Of a stretch of DNA of 64,000 bases, positions 33,915 through 43,197 are shown in pieces. The DNA comes from Martinezella rhizogenes (GTDB lineage: Bacteria; Pseudomonadota; Alphaproteobacteria; Rhizobiales; Rhizobiaceae). The stretch is taken from NCBI RefSeq assembly GCF_000799715.1, contig NZ_JUHG01000014.1, positions 372,001 through 436,000 of the forward strand, in the 5' to 3' direction. Position 1 is the first letter of the stretch, and each line of letters begins with the position of its first letter. The position numbers and the translations under genes are program-made. The notes under the pieces were generated by a model. The model made no database searches. It was not told the DNA's origin and was given only the letters and a program-made list of their open reading frames with translations.

Positions 33915-34841
33915 ATGATATTGTGCTGTGGCGAAGCTTTGATCGACATGTTGCCGCGTGAGACGACGTTGGGTGAGAAGGCCTTCGCGCCCTATGCCGG
34001 CGGTGCGATCTTCAACACCGCGATTGCGCTTGGCCGTCTCGGCGTGCCGACGGGTTTCTTCACCGGCATTGCCGACGACATGATGGGCGAGATCCTGCGC
34101 GAGACGCTTGCAGCCGCCAAAGTGGACTACAGCTATTGCGCCATCGCTCCCCGCCCGAGCACGATCGCTTTCGTCAAGCTGGTCAATGGCCAGGCGACCT
34201 ATGCCTTCTACGACGAAGGCTCCGCCGGCCGGATGATCACCGAGGCCGACTTGCCGACGCTCGGCGATGATTGCGAGGCTCTGCATTTCGGCGCCATCAG
34301 CCTGATCCCCGATCCGTGCGGCGCGACCTACGAGGCGCTGATGAAGCGCGAATATCAAAGTCGGGTGATCTCGCTCGACCCGAACATCCGTCCGGGCTTC
34401 ATCAAGGACAAGGCCGCGCATTTGGGCCGCATCAGCCGCATGGCCGCCATGTCCGATATCCTGAAATTCTCCGACGAGGACCTGGAATGGTTCGGCATCC
34501 CCGGAAATCATGACGAACTCGCCGCCCATTGGCTGAACCAGGGCGCCAAGCTGGTGGTCGTCACCAAGGGCGCCGAGGGAGCGACCGGCTACACCAAGTC
34601 GTTGAAGGTCTCGGTCCCGAGCGAACGCGTCACCGTGGTCGACACGGTCGGCGCGGGGGATACGTTCGATGCAGGTATTCTGGCGTCGTTGAAGATGAAC
34701 GATCTGCTGACCAAGGCGCAGGTTGCTTCGCTGAACGAGAAAGCGCTGCGGGATGCGCTGGCGCTTGGCGCCAAGGCCGCGGCTGTGACGGTGTCGCGTG
34801 CTGGGGCCAACCCGCCTTGGGCGCGTGAGATCGGTCTGTAA
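33915..34841 (+). CDS. frk: PfkB-family fructokinase
   Basis: A 308-aa sugar kinase of the ribokinase fold. GEALIDMLPRE opens the protein, APYAGGAIFNTAIALGRLG is the sugar-binding signature and DTVGAGDTFDAGIL holds the anion hole and catalytic Asp. It resembles rhizobial fructokinase, which makes fructose 6-phosphate. Phosphoglucose isomerase lies convergently next door and the fructose importer 3 kb upstream, which supports the substrate. AGGAGG lies 7 nt before the ATG. Confidence 0.85.
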   Translation: MILCCGEALIDMLPRETTLGEKAFAPYAGGAIFNTAIALGRLGVPTGFFTGIADDMMGEILRETLAAAKVDYSYCAIAPRPSTIAFVKLVNGQATYAFYDEGSAGRMITEADLPTLGDDCEALHFGAISLIPDPCGATYEALMKREYQSRVISLDPNIRPGFIKDKAAHLGRISRMAAMSDILKFSDEDLEWFGIPGNHDELAAHWLNQGAKLVVVTKGAEGATGYTKSLKVSVPSERVTVVDTVGAGDTFDAGILASLKMNDLLTKAQVASLNEKALRDALALGAKAAAVTVSRAGANPPWAREIGL

Positions 34842-34844
34842 TTT

Positions 34845-34974
34845 ACCCTCCCCTTGAGGGGGAGGGTCGGCACGCAGTGCCGGGGTGGGGTGGATCCTTT
34901 AGCGTTCTGACGCGGAGAGCCGTCGTCAACCCCCACCCGCCGCTTCGCGGCGACCTCCCCCTCAAGGGGGAGGT
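34845..34974. repeat. RIME-like intergenic mosaic element
   Basis: Between convergent frk and pgi lie two strong palindromes. ACCCTCCCC-ttga-GGGGGAGGGT is at 34845-34867 and ACCTCCCCCTC-AAGGGGGAGGT at 34953-34974. Between them are GGCACGCAGTGCC and CCGCCGCTTCGCGGCG hairpins. The arrangement is typical of the Rhizobium-specific intergenic mosaic elements. It may act as a bidirectional terminator. Confidence 0.75.
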
Positions 34975-34985
34975 GAATGAGCGCC

Positions 34986-36611
34986 TTACTTCTCCAGTTT
35001 AGCCAGCGCAGCGACCAGCCCCTGTGTCGAGGAATCATGGCCGGCGGCGCTTTCCTTGCCTTCGACGACCGGCAGCAGGCCGGTTGCCAGTTCCTTGCCG
35101 AGTTCGACACCCCACTGGTCGAAGGAGTTGATGCGGAAGAGCACACCTTCGACGAAGACGCGGTGTTCATAAAGCGCGATCAGGCGGCCGAGGGCAAATG
35201 GCGTCAGCTTGTCGTAGACGAAGGTGATCGACGGGCGGTTGCCGGTGAAGACGCGGTGCGGCGCGATGAAGTCGGCCTTCTTATCGTCCATGCCCTTGGA
35301 GGTGAGCTGAGCCTTGGCCTCCTCGAAGGTGCGGCCCTTCATCAGGGCTTCCGACTGCGCCAGGCAGTTAGCGATTAGCAGCTCGTGCTGGTGACGCAGG
35401 TCGGGTTCGAAACCGTTGGCGGCGATCATGAATTCGGCCGGGATGATGCTCGTGCCCTGATGGATCAGCTGGTAGAAAGCGTGCTGGCCGTTGGTGCCGG
35501 GCTCGCCCCAGACGACCGGGCCGGAATTGCCCTCGACCGGCGTGCCGTCGATGGTGACGCCCTTGCCATTCGATTCCATGTCGAGCTGCTGCAGATAGGC
35601 CGGGAAGCGCGACAGGCGCTGGTCGTAGGGCAGGATGGCGCGCGTCGTGTAGCCGAGGACGTTGCGATGGTAGAAGCCGATGAGGCCGAGCAGCATCGGC
35701 AGGTTTTCCTTGAACGGCGCCTTGCGGAAATGGTTGTCCATCGCATGCGCGCCGTCGAGGAACTTGCCGAAATTCTCCGGACCGACGGCGATCATCAGCG
35801 GCAGGCCGATGGCCGACCAGATCGAATAGCGGCCGCCGACCCAGTCCCAGAAGCCGAAGACGCGCTCGCCGTCGATGCCGAAGGCGGCGACCTTGTCGAG
35901 CGCCGTCGAAACAGCGGCGAAGTGATGCTGAACGGCAGCTTCGCCGAGCGCCTTGGCAATGAAGGCGCGCGCCGTCTGGGCGTTGGTCATCGTCTCGATG
36001 GTGGTGAAGGTCTTGGACGCGATGATGAACAGCGTCGTTTCCGGCGAGACCAGCTTGAGGATATCGGCAATATGGGCGCCGTCGATATTCGAGACGAAGT
36101 GCGAACGCGGACCGTCGTGGAAGGGCGCGAGCGCCAGCGTCGCCATGACCGGGCCGAGATCGGAGCCGCCGATGCCGATGTTGATGACGTCGGTGATCGC
36201 CTTGCCGGTGGCGCCCTTCAGCGTGCCGGAGCGGATGCCGTCGGCGAACTTGCCCATGGCGGCGAGCACGCCGTTGACGTCTGGCATGACGTCCTTGCCG
36301 TCGACGAGCACCGGCGTATTGGAGCGGTTACGCAGGGCTGTGTGCAGAACGGCGCGATCTTCGGTGAAATTGATGGCAACGCCGGAGAACATTTCCTCGC
36401 GCTTGGCGGCGACGCCGCGCTCGGTCGCGAGCTTTTCGAGAAGCGCCAGGATCTCGTCGTTCACGGCAGTCTTCGAATAGTCCATCAGCAGATCGTCGAA
36501 CGAGGCGCTGAAGCGGGAGAAGCGTTTGGGATCGGCGGCGAAGGCGGCGCGGATATCGGTGGCCTTGCTGGCCGCTGCGGTGCTCTTCAGTTGGTCGACG
36601 AGGGCGTTCAT
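34986..36611 (-). CDS. pgi: Glucose-6-phosphate isomerase
   Basis: A 541-aa enzyme interconverting glucose 6-phosphate and fructose 6-phosphate. The family signatures are present: VINIGIGGSDLGPVMA, then FIIASKTFTTIETMTNA, GGRYSIWSAIGLPL and the C-terminal catalytic GVELGKELA with FDQWG. Length matches bacterial PGI. It is convergent with the fructokinase, whose product is its substrate. The start ATG at 36611 is preceded on the minus strand by AAGGAG. Confidence 0.96.
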   Translation of the reverse strand: MNALVDQLKSTAAASKATDIRAAFAADPKRFSRFSASFDDLLMDYSKTAVNDEILALLEKLATERGVAAKREEMFSGVAINFTEDRAVLHTALRNRSNTPVLVDGKDVMPDVNGVLAAMGKFADGIRSGTLKGATGKAITDVINIGIGGSDLGPVMATLALAPFHDGPRSHFVSNIDGAHIADILKLVSPETTLFIIASKTFTTIETMTNAQTARAFIAKALGEAAVQHHFAAVSTALDKVAAFGIDGERVFGFWDWVGGRYSIWSAIGLPLMIAVGPENFGKFLDGAHAMDNHFRKAPFKENLPMLLGLIGFYHRNVLGYTTRAILPYDQRLSRFPAYLQQLDMESNGKGVTIDGTPVEGNSGPVVWGEPGTNGQHAFYQLIHQGTSIIPAEFMIAANGFEPDLRHQHELLIANCLAQSEALMKGRTFEEAKAQLTSKGMDDKKADFIAPHRVFTGNRPSITFVYDKLTPFALGRLIALYEHRVFVEGVLFRINSFDQWGVELGKELATGLLPVVEGKESAAGHDSSTQGLVAALAKLEK

Positions 36612-36730
36612 GGGGGCTCCTTGCGGTTCGCGCCGCTTGCCGTCTGACGAGGGCAGGGCACTCTGGTGTTTGGTCGCGGAAACTATTCTTTATCTAGGGC
36701 GTAAATCAAGTTCACCTATCCGGCAAAACG

Positions 36731-36765
36731 AAAAAAGCCGCTCGCGGATGAAGGCGAGCGGCTTT
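36731..36765 (-). terminator. Rho-independent terminator of fadD
   Basis: On the minus strand AAAGCCGCTCGC pairs perfectly with GCGAGCGGCTTT (plus-strand arms 36734-36745 and 36754-36765, 8-nt loop), followed by a run of T. It begins 20 bp after the fadD stop. Confidence 0.9.
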
Positions 36766-36785
36766 CCGAATGACATGAAATTATG

Positions 36786-38483
36786 TCAGCCGCGCAATTC
36801 CTTGCGCAGGATCTTGCCGACATTCGATTTCGGTAGTTCGGTGCGGAATTCGATGAAGCGCGGCCGCTTGTAGTTGGTGAGGTTTGCGATGCAATGCGCC
36901 TTGACGTCGGCCTCGGTCAGAGCCGGGTCCTTCTTGACAACGAAGAGCTTGACGGCCTCGCCGGAATGCTCGTCCGGCACGCCGATCGCGGCCGCTTCCA
37001 GAATGCCCGGATGCATGGCCGCGACTTCCTCGATCTCGTTCGGATAGACGTTGAAGCCCGAGACCAGGATCATGTCCTTCTTGCGGTCGACGATCTTGGT
37101 ATAGCCGCGTTCGTCCATGAAGCCCATGTCGCCGCTGCGGAAAAAGCCATCCGGCGTCATCACCCTGGCGGTTTCAGCCGGCTGCTTCCAATAGCCGGCC
37201 ATGACCTGCGGCCCGCGGATGCAGATTTCGCCGACCTCGCCGAGCGGCAGGGAATTGCCGTTCTCGTCGCGAATGTCGAAATCGGTGCCGCTGAGCGGCA
37301 GGCCGATCGTGCCGGTGAAGTCCGAGCTGTCGAAGCGGTTGGCGCTGGCGACCGGCGATGTCTCGGAAAGGCCGTAGCCCTCGGTGATCCAGGCGCCGGT
37401 CATCTTCTGCCAGCGTTCGGCCACGGGGCGCTGTACCGCCATGCCGCCCGCCAGCGTGCTGGTCTGCGACAGGTCGAGCTTGGCGAATTCCGGATTGTTC
37501 ATCAGCGCGTTGAACAGCGTGTTGAGGCCGGGGAACATGTCGAACTTGTATTTGCCGAGCTCCTTGATGAAGGCCGGAATGTCGCGCGGGTTGGCAATCA
37601 GCACATTATGCGAGCCGAGCGACACGCCCATCAGCGAATTCACCGTCAGCGCGAAGATGTGATAGAGCGGCAGCGCGCAGACGAAGTTCAGCGCCTCGGG
37701 CCGCTTCTTAACGATGTAGGCGGATGCCAGCCAGAGCTGCAATTGCAGTTGGTTGGCGAGCAGGTTGGCGTGTGTCAGGATCGCGCCCTTGGCCACGCCG
37801 GTCGTGCCGCCGGTATATTGCAGGAAGGCGATGTCACTGCTGGTGAGTTCGGCCGGTTTCAGCGACAGTCGTGCACCCGCTGCAAGGACTGTTGCAAAGC
37901 TATGATGGCCGGGGATGGACCAGGCCGGAACCAGCTTCTTTACCTTGCGCACGATGAGATTGACGATATGGCCCTTGACGCCGAGCATGTCGCCGAGGGC
38001 GGTGACGACGACGTGGCGCACATCGGTATGCGTGAGCACCTGCTCGACCGTATGCGCGAAGTTTTCCAGCACGAAGATCGCCTTGGCGCCGCAATCGCGC
38101 AACTGGTGTTCGAGCTCGCGCGGCGTGTAGAGCGGATTGACGTTGACGACGACGAAGCCGGCGCGGAGAATGCCGTAGACGGCGATCGGGTTCTGCAGCA
38201 CGTTCGGCATCATGACGGCGACGCGATCACCTTTTTGCAGGCCAAGGCTCTGCAGCCAGGCGCCGATCTTGCGCGTTTGGATGTCGAGATCGCGATAGGT
38301 GATCGACTTGCCCATGCTGGTGAAAGCGGGGCGGTCGGCATAGCGCGCGCAGCTTTCCTCCAGAAGCTCGGCGAGCGATGCATGCTCCAGTGGCGGCAAG
38401 TCGGCCGGCACTATGTCGGGATAGGAGGCGAGCCAGATCTTGTTGACCACCGGTCCATCCGAAGGAGCGGAAACTGAATTCAT
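36786..38483 (-). CDS. fadD: Long-chain fatty-acid-CoA ligase
   Basis: A 565-aa AMP-forming acyl-CoA synthetase that activates fatty acids for beta-oxidation. AMP-binding motif LQYTGGTTGVAKGA lies at about residues 218-231, EGYGLSETSP about 385, GDMGFMDERGYTKIVDRKKD with the hinge about 440-460, and the catalytic Lys in NVGKILRKEL at the C-terminus. The region upstream (38484-38833) holds a TTGACGT..ACGTCAA palindrome, so it is probably regulated together with other catabolic genes. A terminator follows. Confidence 0.93.
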   Translation of the reverse strand: MNSVSAPSDGPVVNKIWLASYPDIVPADLPPLEHASLAELLEESCARYADRPAFTSMGKSITYRDLDIQTRKIGAWLQSLGLQKGDRVAVMMPNVLQNPIAVYGILRAGFVVVNVNPLYTPRELEHQLRDCGAKAIFVLENFAHTVEQVLTHTDVRHVVVTALGDMLGVKGHIVNLIVRKVKKLVPAWSIPGHHSFATVLAAGARLSLKPAELTSSDIAFLQYTGGTTGVAKGAILTHANLLANQLQLQLWLASAYIVKKRPEALNFVCALPLYHIFALTVNSLMGVSLGSHNVLIANPRDIPAFIKELGKYKFDMFPGLNTLFNALMNNPEFAKLDLSQTSTLAGGMAVQRPVAERWQKMTGAWITEGYGLSETSPVASANRFDSSDFTGTIGLPLSGTDFDIRDENGNSLPLGEVGEICIRGPQVMAGYWKQPAETARVMTPDGFFRSGDMGFMDERGYTKIVDRKKDMILVSGFNVYPNEIEEVAAMHPGILEAAAIGVPDEHSGEAVKLFVVKKDPALTEADVKAHCIANLTNYKRPRFIEFRTELPKSNVGKILRKELRG

Positions 38484-38639
38484 GCGTACTTCCTCCCTGA
38501 CGCATCCAACGCCCCACCGTCGGCAAACGGCGGCTTTCTAGCGTGTCACTGTCCGGTTGAAAAGTCTCCCGCTTTTCGCACCGTCACAGCCTTTCCTCTC
38601 ACCCCACGGCTGAGAGCTATGAGAAAAGTTATACTAACT

Positions 38640-38655
38640 TTGACGTAAACGTCAA
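38640..38655. promoter_or_regulatory. Palindromic operator upstream of fadD
   Basis: TTGACGT-aa-ACGTCAA (38640-38655) has perfect 7-bp arms in an A/T-rich region 157 bp before the fadD start. The motif type resembles reported sites for MerR-type (LiuR) or TetR-type regulators of fatty- and branched-chain acid catabolism in proteobacteria (recall, not verified). A related motif lies before the nitronate monooxygenase gene. The rest of the 350-bp gap (38484-38833) also holds the promoter of the PRC-barrel gene; nothing else is recognisable. Confidence 0.6.
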
Positions 38656-38833
38656 CAATCGCGAGACGTTAATCCTTTTTTGACAATTTTGAAAAAAGGA
38701 CTGGAACTTTTGCCGGAAGAGCGCGTTAATGCGTCGTGGGCGAGAACCCATCGGAGCATCGTGCAGCCTTCAGAAAACGGCGGTGATCGGACGCTCCAAC
38801 CTATGTTACGCGTATCCAAAGGGAGGTGCGCAC

Positions 38834-39229
38834 ATGCATAAAGAGAGTGCCGATACCATGAGCCGTGACCTCTATGTCAAGGATATGTCGATGCTGGTCG
38901 CCTGTGACCGGGTCGAGGGGTCCAAGGTGTTCGGTTCGGATGGCAGGCAGATCGGTCATATCGAGCGCCTGATGCTGGAAAAGAGCGATGGACGCATCGC
39001 CTTTATCATCCTGAGCTTCGGCGGCTTCTTCGGCATCGGCCAGGAACACTATCGGGTGCCGTGGGAAAAGCTGCGCTTTGACGCCCGCATTGACGGCTAT
39101 CGCATCAACATGACGAAGAGAGACGTCGAAAAAGCCTGCCGTTTCCTGGGCAAGGACGATACTGGCGTCCAGAAGGACAATGGCCATAAGAGCCACGACT
39201 ATTTCGGCGTGCCACCCTACTGGATGTAG
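38834..39229 (+). CDS. PRC-barrel domain protein
   Basis: A 131-aa protein with a PRC-barrel fold. The core is DRVEGSKVFGSDGRQIGHIERLMLEKSDGRIAFIILSFGGFFGIGQEHYRVPWEKL (about residues 27-82, shown here by its key motifs VFGSDGRQIG and FFGIGQEHYRVPW). Such proteins in rhizobia are small cytoplasmic or membrane-associated proteins, often stress-related. GGGAGGTG lies upstream of ATG 38834; the longer frame from 38729 lacks similarity. Function is not known. Confidence 0.82.
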   Translation: MHKESADTMSRDLYVKDMSMLVACDRVEGSKVFGSDGRQIGHIERLMLEKSDGRIAFIILSFGGFFGIGQEHYRVPWEKLRFDARIDGYRINMTKRDVEKACRFLGKDDTGVQKDNGHKSHDYFGVPPYWM

Positions 39230-39289
39230 GCATCGAGATAGTTAACCCGGACAGGCCCTGCTTGCGCGGGGTTTTTGGTATGTCTGGGC

Positions 39290-39685
39290 CTATTGAAATC
39301 GCCCGTGCCTTTGCACCACTTCGATCTTGTAACCATCGGGATCGGTGACGAAGAAGAACAGGCCGAAGAGTTTTCCATCGCGATTGAGTTCGGTGATCTT
39401 GCCGGGATTCAGCCCAAGCAAGGAAAACCGGACATGTTCGTCTCGCAGCTCGTCGACGGAAATGGCGAGATGGCCATAGCCTTCGCCGAGCGCATAGGGT
39501 TCGACCCGGCCTTGATTGACCGTCAGCTCCAGCTCGAAGCCGATCTCGGCATTGCTCATATAGATCAGCGTGAAGGTGGGGAATGCTACGCGGTCGGCGA
39601 TCTCGAGCCCAAAGGCCTTGCCGTAGAAATCGACAGAGCGTGCCTCCTCGAGAACACGGATCATCGAATGAATCATCTTAGCCAT
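39290..39685 (-). CDS. gloA: Lactoylglutathione lyase (glyoxalase I)
   Basis: A 131-aa enzyme that converts the methylglyoxal-glutathione adduct to S-lactoylglutathione. The four metal ligands match glyoxalase I: His in IHSMIRV, Glu in FELELTVNQG, His in YGHLAISVD and Glu in DPDGYKIEVV. VDFYGKAFGLEI is the family N-terminal block. ATG 39685 is preceded by AGGTGCCG on the minus strand; the extension to 39751 has no similarity. Short single-domain bacterial type, expected to be a homodimer. Confidence 0.92.
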   Translation of the reverse strand: MAKMIHSMIRVLEEARSVDFYGKAFGLEIADRVAFPTFTLIYMSNAEIGFELELTVNQGRVEPYALGEGYGHLAISVDELRDEHVRFSLLGLNPGKITELNRDGKLFGLFFFVTDPDGYKIEVVQRHGRFQ

Positions 39686-39886
39686 CGGCACCTCCATGGA
39701 TCGTCTGAACATCGCGCCGAAGCCAATGCCATCCGCTGTCGGCCAAGGCAAGCGGCGTGTACATCGTATATCGACATTCGAAAAGTAACTTCAGGGCTTC
39801 TGAATTTCGATCCATCTGGGTAGACTTCCGGGTGTCTTGGCAACCAGCCCGGCGGGCGCCGACGAAAGTTCCTGGGGAGGAAATCC

Positions 39887-40270
39887 ATGTACTACGCAAT
39901 CCTGGCCTATCATGAAGAGGGCATTGTCGAATCCTGGAGCAAGGAGGAGGATGCAGCGCTCATGACCGAGCTGCTGGAGATCAATGACCGTCTGGTGGCG
40001 GAAAAGTCGCTCGGCCCGGCGGCACGCCTCGGTCCCACCCATGGCGCCGTCACCTTGCGAGGGAAGGGGGCGGGGCTGGTCATCGACGGTCCGTTCGCGG
40101 AAACCAAAGAGCAGTTGCTCGGATTCTACGTGGTGGATTTTCCAACGCTCGATGCCGCGGTCGCGGCGGCGCGCGACTTGCGCCGCGTCAATCCGACCGC
40201 CGTCTATGAAATCAGGCCGATCTCGCTTTATCTACCCGGAGCGCCGTTAAGTTCAGGGGAAGGCGGTTAA
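39887..40270 (+). CDS. YCII-related (DGPF-domain) protein
   Basis: A 127-aa protein starting MYYAILAYHEE with the hallmark VIDGPFAETKEQLLGFYVVD at about residues 64-83. Such proteins (ferredoxin-like dimeric fold) are usually encoded next to an ECF sigma factor; none is present here. AGGAGG-like GGGGAGGAA precedes the ATG. Function is unknown. Confidence 0.88.
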   Translation: MYYAILAYHEEGIVESWSKEEDAALMTELLEINDRLVAEKSLGPAARLGPTHGAVTLRGKGAGLVIDGPFAETKEQLLGFYVVDFPTLDAAVAAARDLRRVNPTAVYEIRPISLYLPGAPLSSGEGG

Positions 40271-40321
40271 CAAGGCCTTCGGCATCGTCAGCCGCCGTGC
40301 GAAGTGGCAATTGCATTGCCC

Positions 40322-41071
40322 TTACTGCTCCCGCACGCCGATCTTCCGCGTCACGCTATGCTCGATCAGTTCCATGCCGTCATAGATCAGTACCGCCATC
40401 AGGCCGACGATCAGGCCGCCTTGCAGGATGAAGGCGGTGTTGTCGTTGATCAGGCCGGCGATGATGACTTCGCCCAACCCCTTGGCGGCGACCGTCGAGC
40501 CGATCGTTGCCGTGCCGATGTTGATGACCGTGGCAATCTTCAATCCCTCGATGATCAGCGGCAAAGCGAGCGGCAGCTCGACGCGGAACAGCCGCTGCCA
40601 ACCGTTCATGCCCATGCCGTCGGCGGCGTCGAGCACCGTCGCCGGCACCTGTTGCAGCCCGGCGACGGTATTTTCGAAGATCGGCAGCAGCGCGTAGAGA
40701 AAAAGCGCGATCAGCGTCGGCACCGCGCCGAAGCCGGTGGTGGAGATGGCGAGCGCCAGCACAGCGACCGGCGGAAAGGTCTGGCCGGCATTGGCGATCG
40801 CCCGCGACAGTGGCAGGAAATCGGCGCCGCTCTTGCGGGTGACGAAGATGCCGCCGAGCACGGCAAGGATGCCGCTGGCGGCGATCGAGGTGAGGATCAG
40901 CTCCATATGGCTGAGGGCGAGGGCCGGCAGGCTGTTCTGCGTATAAATCGGCGACGCGCCGAATTTGGTGAGCGGCGCCAGGATCGGGATCAGCCATTCC
41001 GGCCGGAACAGCAGCACCAAAAGAAGCGCCAGCGCCAACAGCCGGAAGAGATTGGCGGCGAGGAACCTCAT
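40322..41071 (-). CDS. Osmoprotectant-type ABC transporter permease (OpuBB/YehW-like)
   Basis: A 249-aa permease with about six helices. The conserved GQTFPPVAVLALAI helix and FLYALLPIFENTVAGLQQVPATVLDAADGMGMNGWQRLF coupling region (key part DAADGMGM) match the glycine betaine/choline/carnitine permeases. Its start overlaps the ATPase stop by 4 bp. Last gene of the four-gene importer transcribed leftward. Confidence 0.88.
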   Translation of the reverse strand: MRFLAANLFRLLALALLLVLLFRPEWLIPILAPLTKFGASPIYTQNSLPALALSHMELILTSIAASGILAVLGGIFVTRKSGADFLPLSRAIANAGQTFPPVAVLALAISTTGFGAVPTLIALFLYALLPIFENTVAGLQQVPATVLDAADGMGMNGWQRLFRVELPLALPLIIEGLKIATVINIGTATIGSTVAAKGLGEVIIAGLINDNTAFILQGGLIVGLMAVLIYDGMELIEHSVTRKIGVREQ

Positions 41072-42015
41072 GCTTTGCGGCCCAGCTCGATCAGATGCTG
41101 CATGGAGATCGAGCCGACCGGCACCTTGCTGTCGTCCTCGACCGCCGCCTCGTCGGCACCCTGCCAGATCATCTCGGCCAGCGCGTCGCGCAGGTTGAGG
41201 GTTTGCGGCAGGCTATGGCCGAGGCCCGGCCGTGGCGGCTGCATGCTTCCCTTCAGCGGCAGCAGCGACATCAGCTTCAGTGCCCGGTCGGAAGTACCCG
41301 TCAGTTGCTGGACAAAAGGGTCGGCTGGCTCGGTCAGGATCTTCTCCGGTTCCGAACATTGCAGCAGCTTGCCTTCGCTCATGACGGCGATTTGGTCGCC
41401 GAGATGAAAAGCCTCGTCCATGTCGTGGGTGACGAGGATGACGGTCGTGCCGAACTGCTTCTGGATCGCCAGCAGATCGTCCTGCGCCTTGCCCCGGATG
41501 ACCGGATCGAGCGCGCCGAAAGGTTCGTCCATCAAGAGCAGTTCCGGTTCGGCGGCAAGCGCGCGGGCGACGCCGACGCGCTGTTGCTGGCCGCCGGAGA
41601 GCTGGCTCGGATATTTGGTGGCGAACGTGCCGGGGTCGAGATGGAAGAGATTGAGCAGCTCCTCGACGCGCCGGTTGATGCGCGCCCTGTCCCAATCGAG
41701 CAATTCGGGAACGGTGGCGATATTCTGCGCCACCGTGCGGTGCGGAAACAGGCCGTGGCCCTGGATGGCATAGCCGATGCGGCGTCGAAGCTCGGTTGCC
41801 GGCACGTCCATCACATCCCGGCCGCCGACGGAAATATGTCCCTCCGAGATCGGCACCAGCCGGTTGATCATCCGCATCAGCGTCGATTTGCCGGAGCCGG
41901 AGGTGCCGACGATAACGGTAATCGTGCCCTTTTCCATGCTCATGCTGACATTGTCGACCACGGTGGTGTTGCCGTAGCGCTTGGTCACGCCCTTAAGCTC
42001 GATCATGGCGGTCAT
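41068..42015 (-). CDS. Osmoprotectant-type ABC transporter ATP-binding protein (OpuBA/YehX-like)
   Basis: A 315-aa ATPase. Walker A GTSGSGKST (about residues 35-43), Q-loop GYAIQGHGLFPH, signature LSGGQQQRVGVARAL, Walker B LLLMDEPFGALD and H-loop THDMDEAF. The Q-loop wording QGHGLFPHRTV is typical of the betaine/proline ProV/OpuA group. The C-terminus has no clear CBS pair. It overlaps both neighbours by 4 bp, indicating coupled translation. Confidence 0.92.
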   Translation of the reverse strand: MTAMIELKGVTKRYGNTTVVDNVSMSMEKGTITVIVGTSGSGKSTLMRMINRLVPISEGHISVGGRDVMDVPATELRRRIGYAIQGHGLFPHRTVAQNIATVPELLDWDRARINRRVEELLNLFHLDPGTFATKYPSQLSGGQQQRVGVARALAAEPELLLMDEPFGALDPVIRGKAQDDLLAIQKQFGTTVILVTHDMDEAFHLGDQIAVMSEGKLLQCSEPEKILTEPADPFVQQLTGTSDRALKLMSLLPLKGSMQPPRPGLGHSLPQTLNLRDALAEMIWQGADEAAVEDDSKVPVGSISMQHLIELGRKA

Positions 42016-43178
42016 GCGCGTTGTCCCCGGATGCTATCGATGACCGCATCGAGGATGACGGCCGATGAGAAGGCGAGAAAGACCGTCGGCACGGCGCCGA
42101 GCAGCACGAGGTCATTGGCCGTCTGGCCGATGCCCTGGAAGATGAAGATGCCGAAACCACCACCACCGATCAGCGCCGCAACGGTGACGAGGCCGATCGC
42201 CTGCACCAGCACGATGCGGATGCCGGTGAGGATCACCGGAAAGGCAAGCGGCAGGTCGATACGGGTGAGGATCTGTCGACGTGTCAGCCCCATGCCGGTG
42301 GCGGCGTCGCGCACGGAGGGATCGACGCCGGCAAGGCCGACCACCGTATTGGCGACGATCGGCAGCAGCGAATAGATCACCAGCGCCACCAGCGCCGGTG
42401 CGGTGCCGATGCCTCTGACACCGATCGCTGCGGCAAAGGGGACGTTGGCGGCGATATAGCCAAGCGGCAGCATCAAAATGCCGAACAGCGCCAGGCTCGG
42501 AATGGTCTGCACGAGGCTTAGGGCTCGCAGTACGACGGTGCGAAGCCTCGGCTGCCAATAGCAGAAAATACCGAGCGGCACGGCGAGCAGGATGGCGATG
42601 GCGACGGAGCCGAGAGACAGGAAGACATGGCCGAGCGCTTCGCTCCAGAACTTGTCGGCATTGTTGGCGTATTCCTTCATGATCGAAAGATTGTTGAGCA
42701 GTTCGGATTTGAAGACGATGCCAAGGAGCACCGCATAAAGGACAAGCGACGCGACCCTGAGCCATGGTGATAGCCGCAGCTTCACCAGCGCATCCGAGAT
42801 CACCAGGCCGATGACAGCGAGCAGCACCCAGAAGGCGCCACCCGGCGTGATGCGAGCCACGGTGCTGCCGGCGGGCGTCGCCGTCGTCGAGACGAGGCCG
42901 AGCGTGACGATGAGGAAGGCGATGGTGAGCGTGGCGATCCCAAGACGAGCAAGCTGGCTGCGCAGGAAGAGGGCGGCAAGGGCGGTGGCGACGAGAAGGG
43001 CCAGAAGCGCCAGTGCGCTCGGCTGGGGGAGGAGCTGTATCAGCATTTGCGGCTTGCCGGCTGCGATGCGGTTTGCCTTGACGATGATGAACGGCATCAG
43101 GGTCACGGCCAGCGCGCCACCGGCCACCAGCACCACTCCGAGACGGTCCACCCTGCGGGCCGCGAGCGCATCTTCCAT
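42012..43178 (-). CDS. Osmoprotectant-type ABC transporter permease, large (YehY-like)
   Basis: A 388-aa permease with an extra N-terminal set of helices before the conserved core (HVFLSLGSVAIAILLAVPLGIF, QTIPSLALFGILM, coupling region DAATGMGLTRRQILTRIDLPLA). This two-part build is typical of YehY. The longer frame from 43250 is rejected because its first 24 codons are encoded by the 45-bp repeat (43198-43242); ATG 43178 is used. Forms a pore with the smaller permease at 40322. Confidence 0.88.
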   Translation of the reverse strand: MEDALAARRVDRLGVVLVAGGALAVTLMPFIIVKANRIAAGKPQMLIQLLPQPSALALLALLVATALAALFLRSQLARLGIATLTIAFLIVTLGLVSTTATPAGSTVARITPGGAFWVLLAVIGLVISDALVKLRLSPWLRVASLVLYAVLLGIVFKSELLNNLSIMKEYANNADKFWSEALGHVFLSLGSVAIAILLAVPLGIFCYWQPRLRTVVLRALSLVQTIPSLALFGILMLPLGYIAANVPFAAAIGVRGIGTAPALVALVIYSLLPIVANTVVGLAGVDPSVRDAATGMGLTRRQILTRIDLPLAFPVILTGIRIVLVQAIGLVTVAALIGGGGFGIFIFQGIGQTANDLVLLGAVPTVFLAFSSAVILDAVIDSIRGQRA

Positions 43179-43197
43179 CAGGCAAGCTCCGTCGGGG

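Noticed and set aside
36894..38477. 527-aa plus-strand open frame opposite fadD
   Set aside because: Antisense to a clear fadD, Asp/Arg/His-rich translation without domains and no ribosome binding site.
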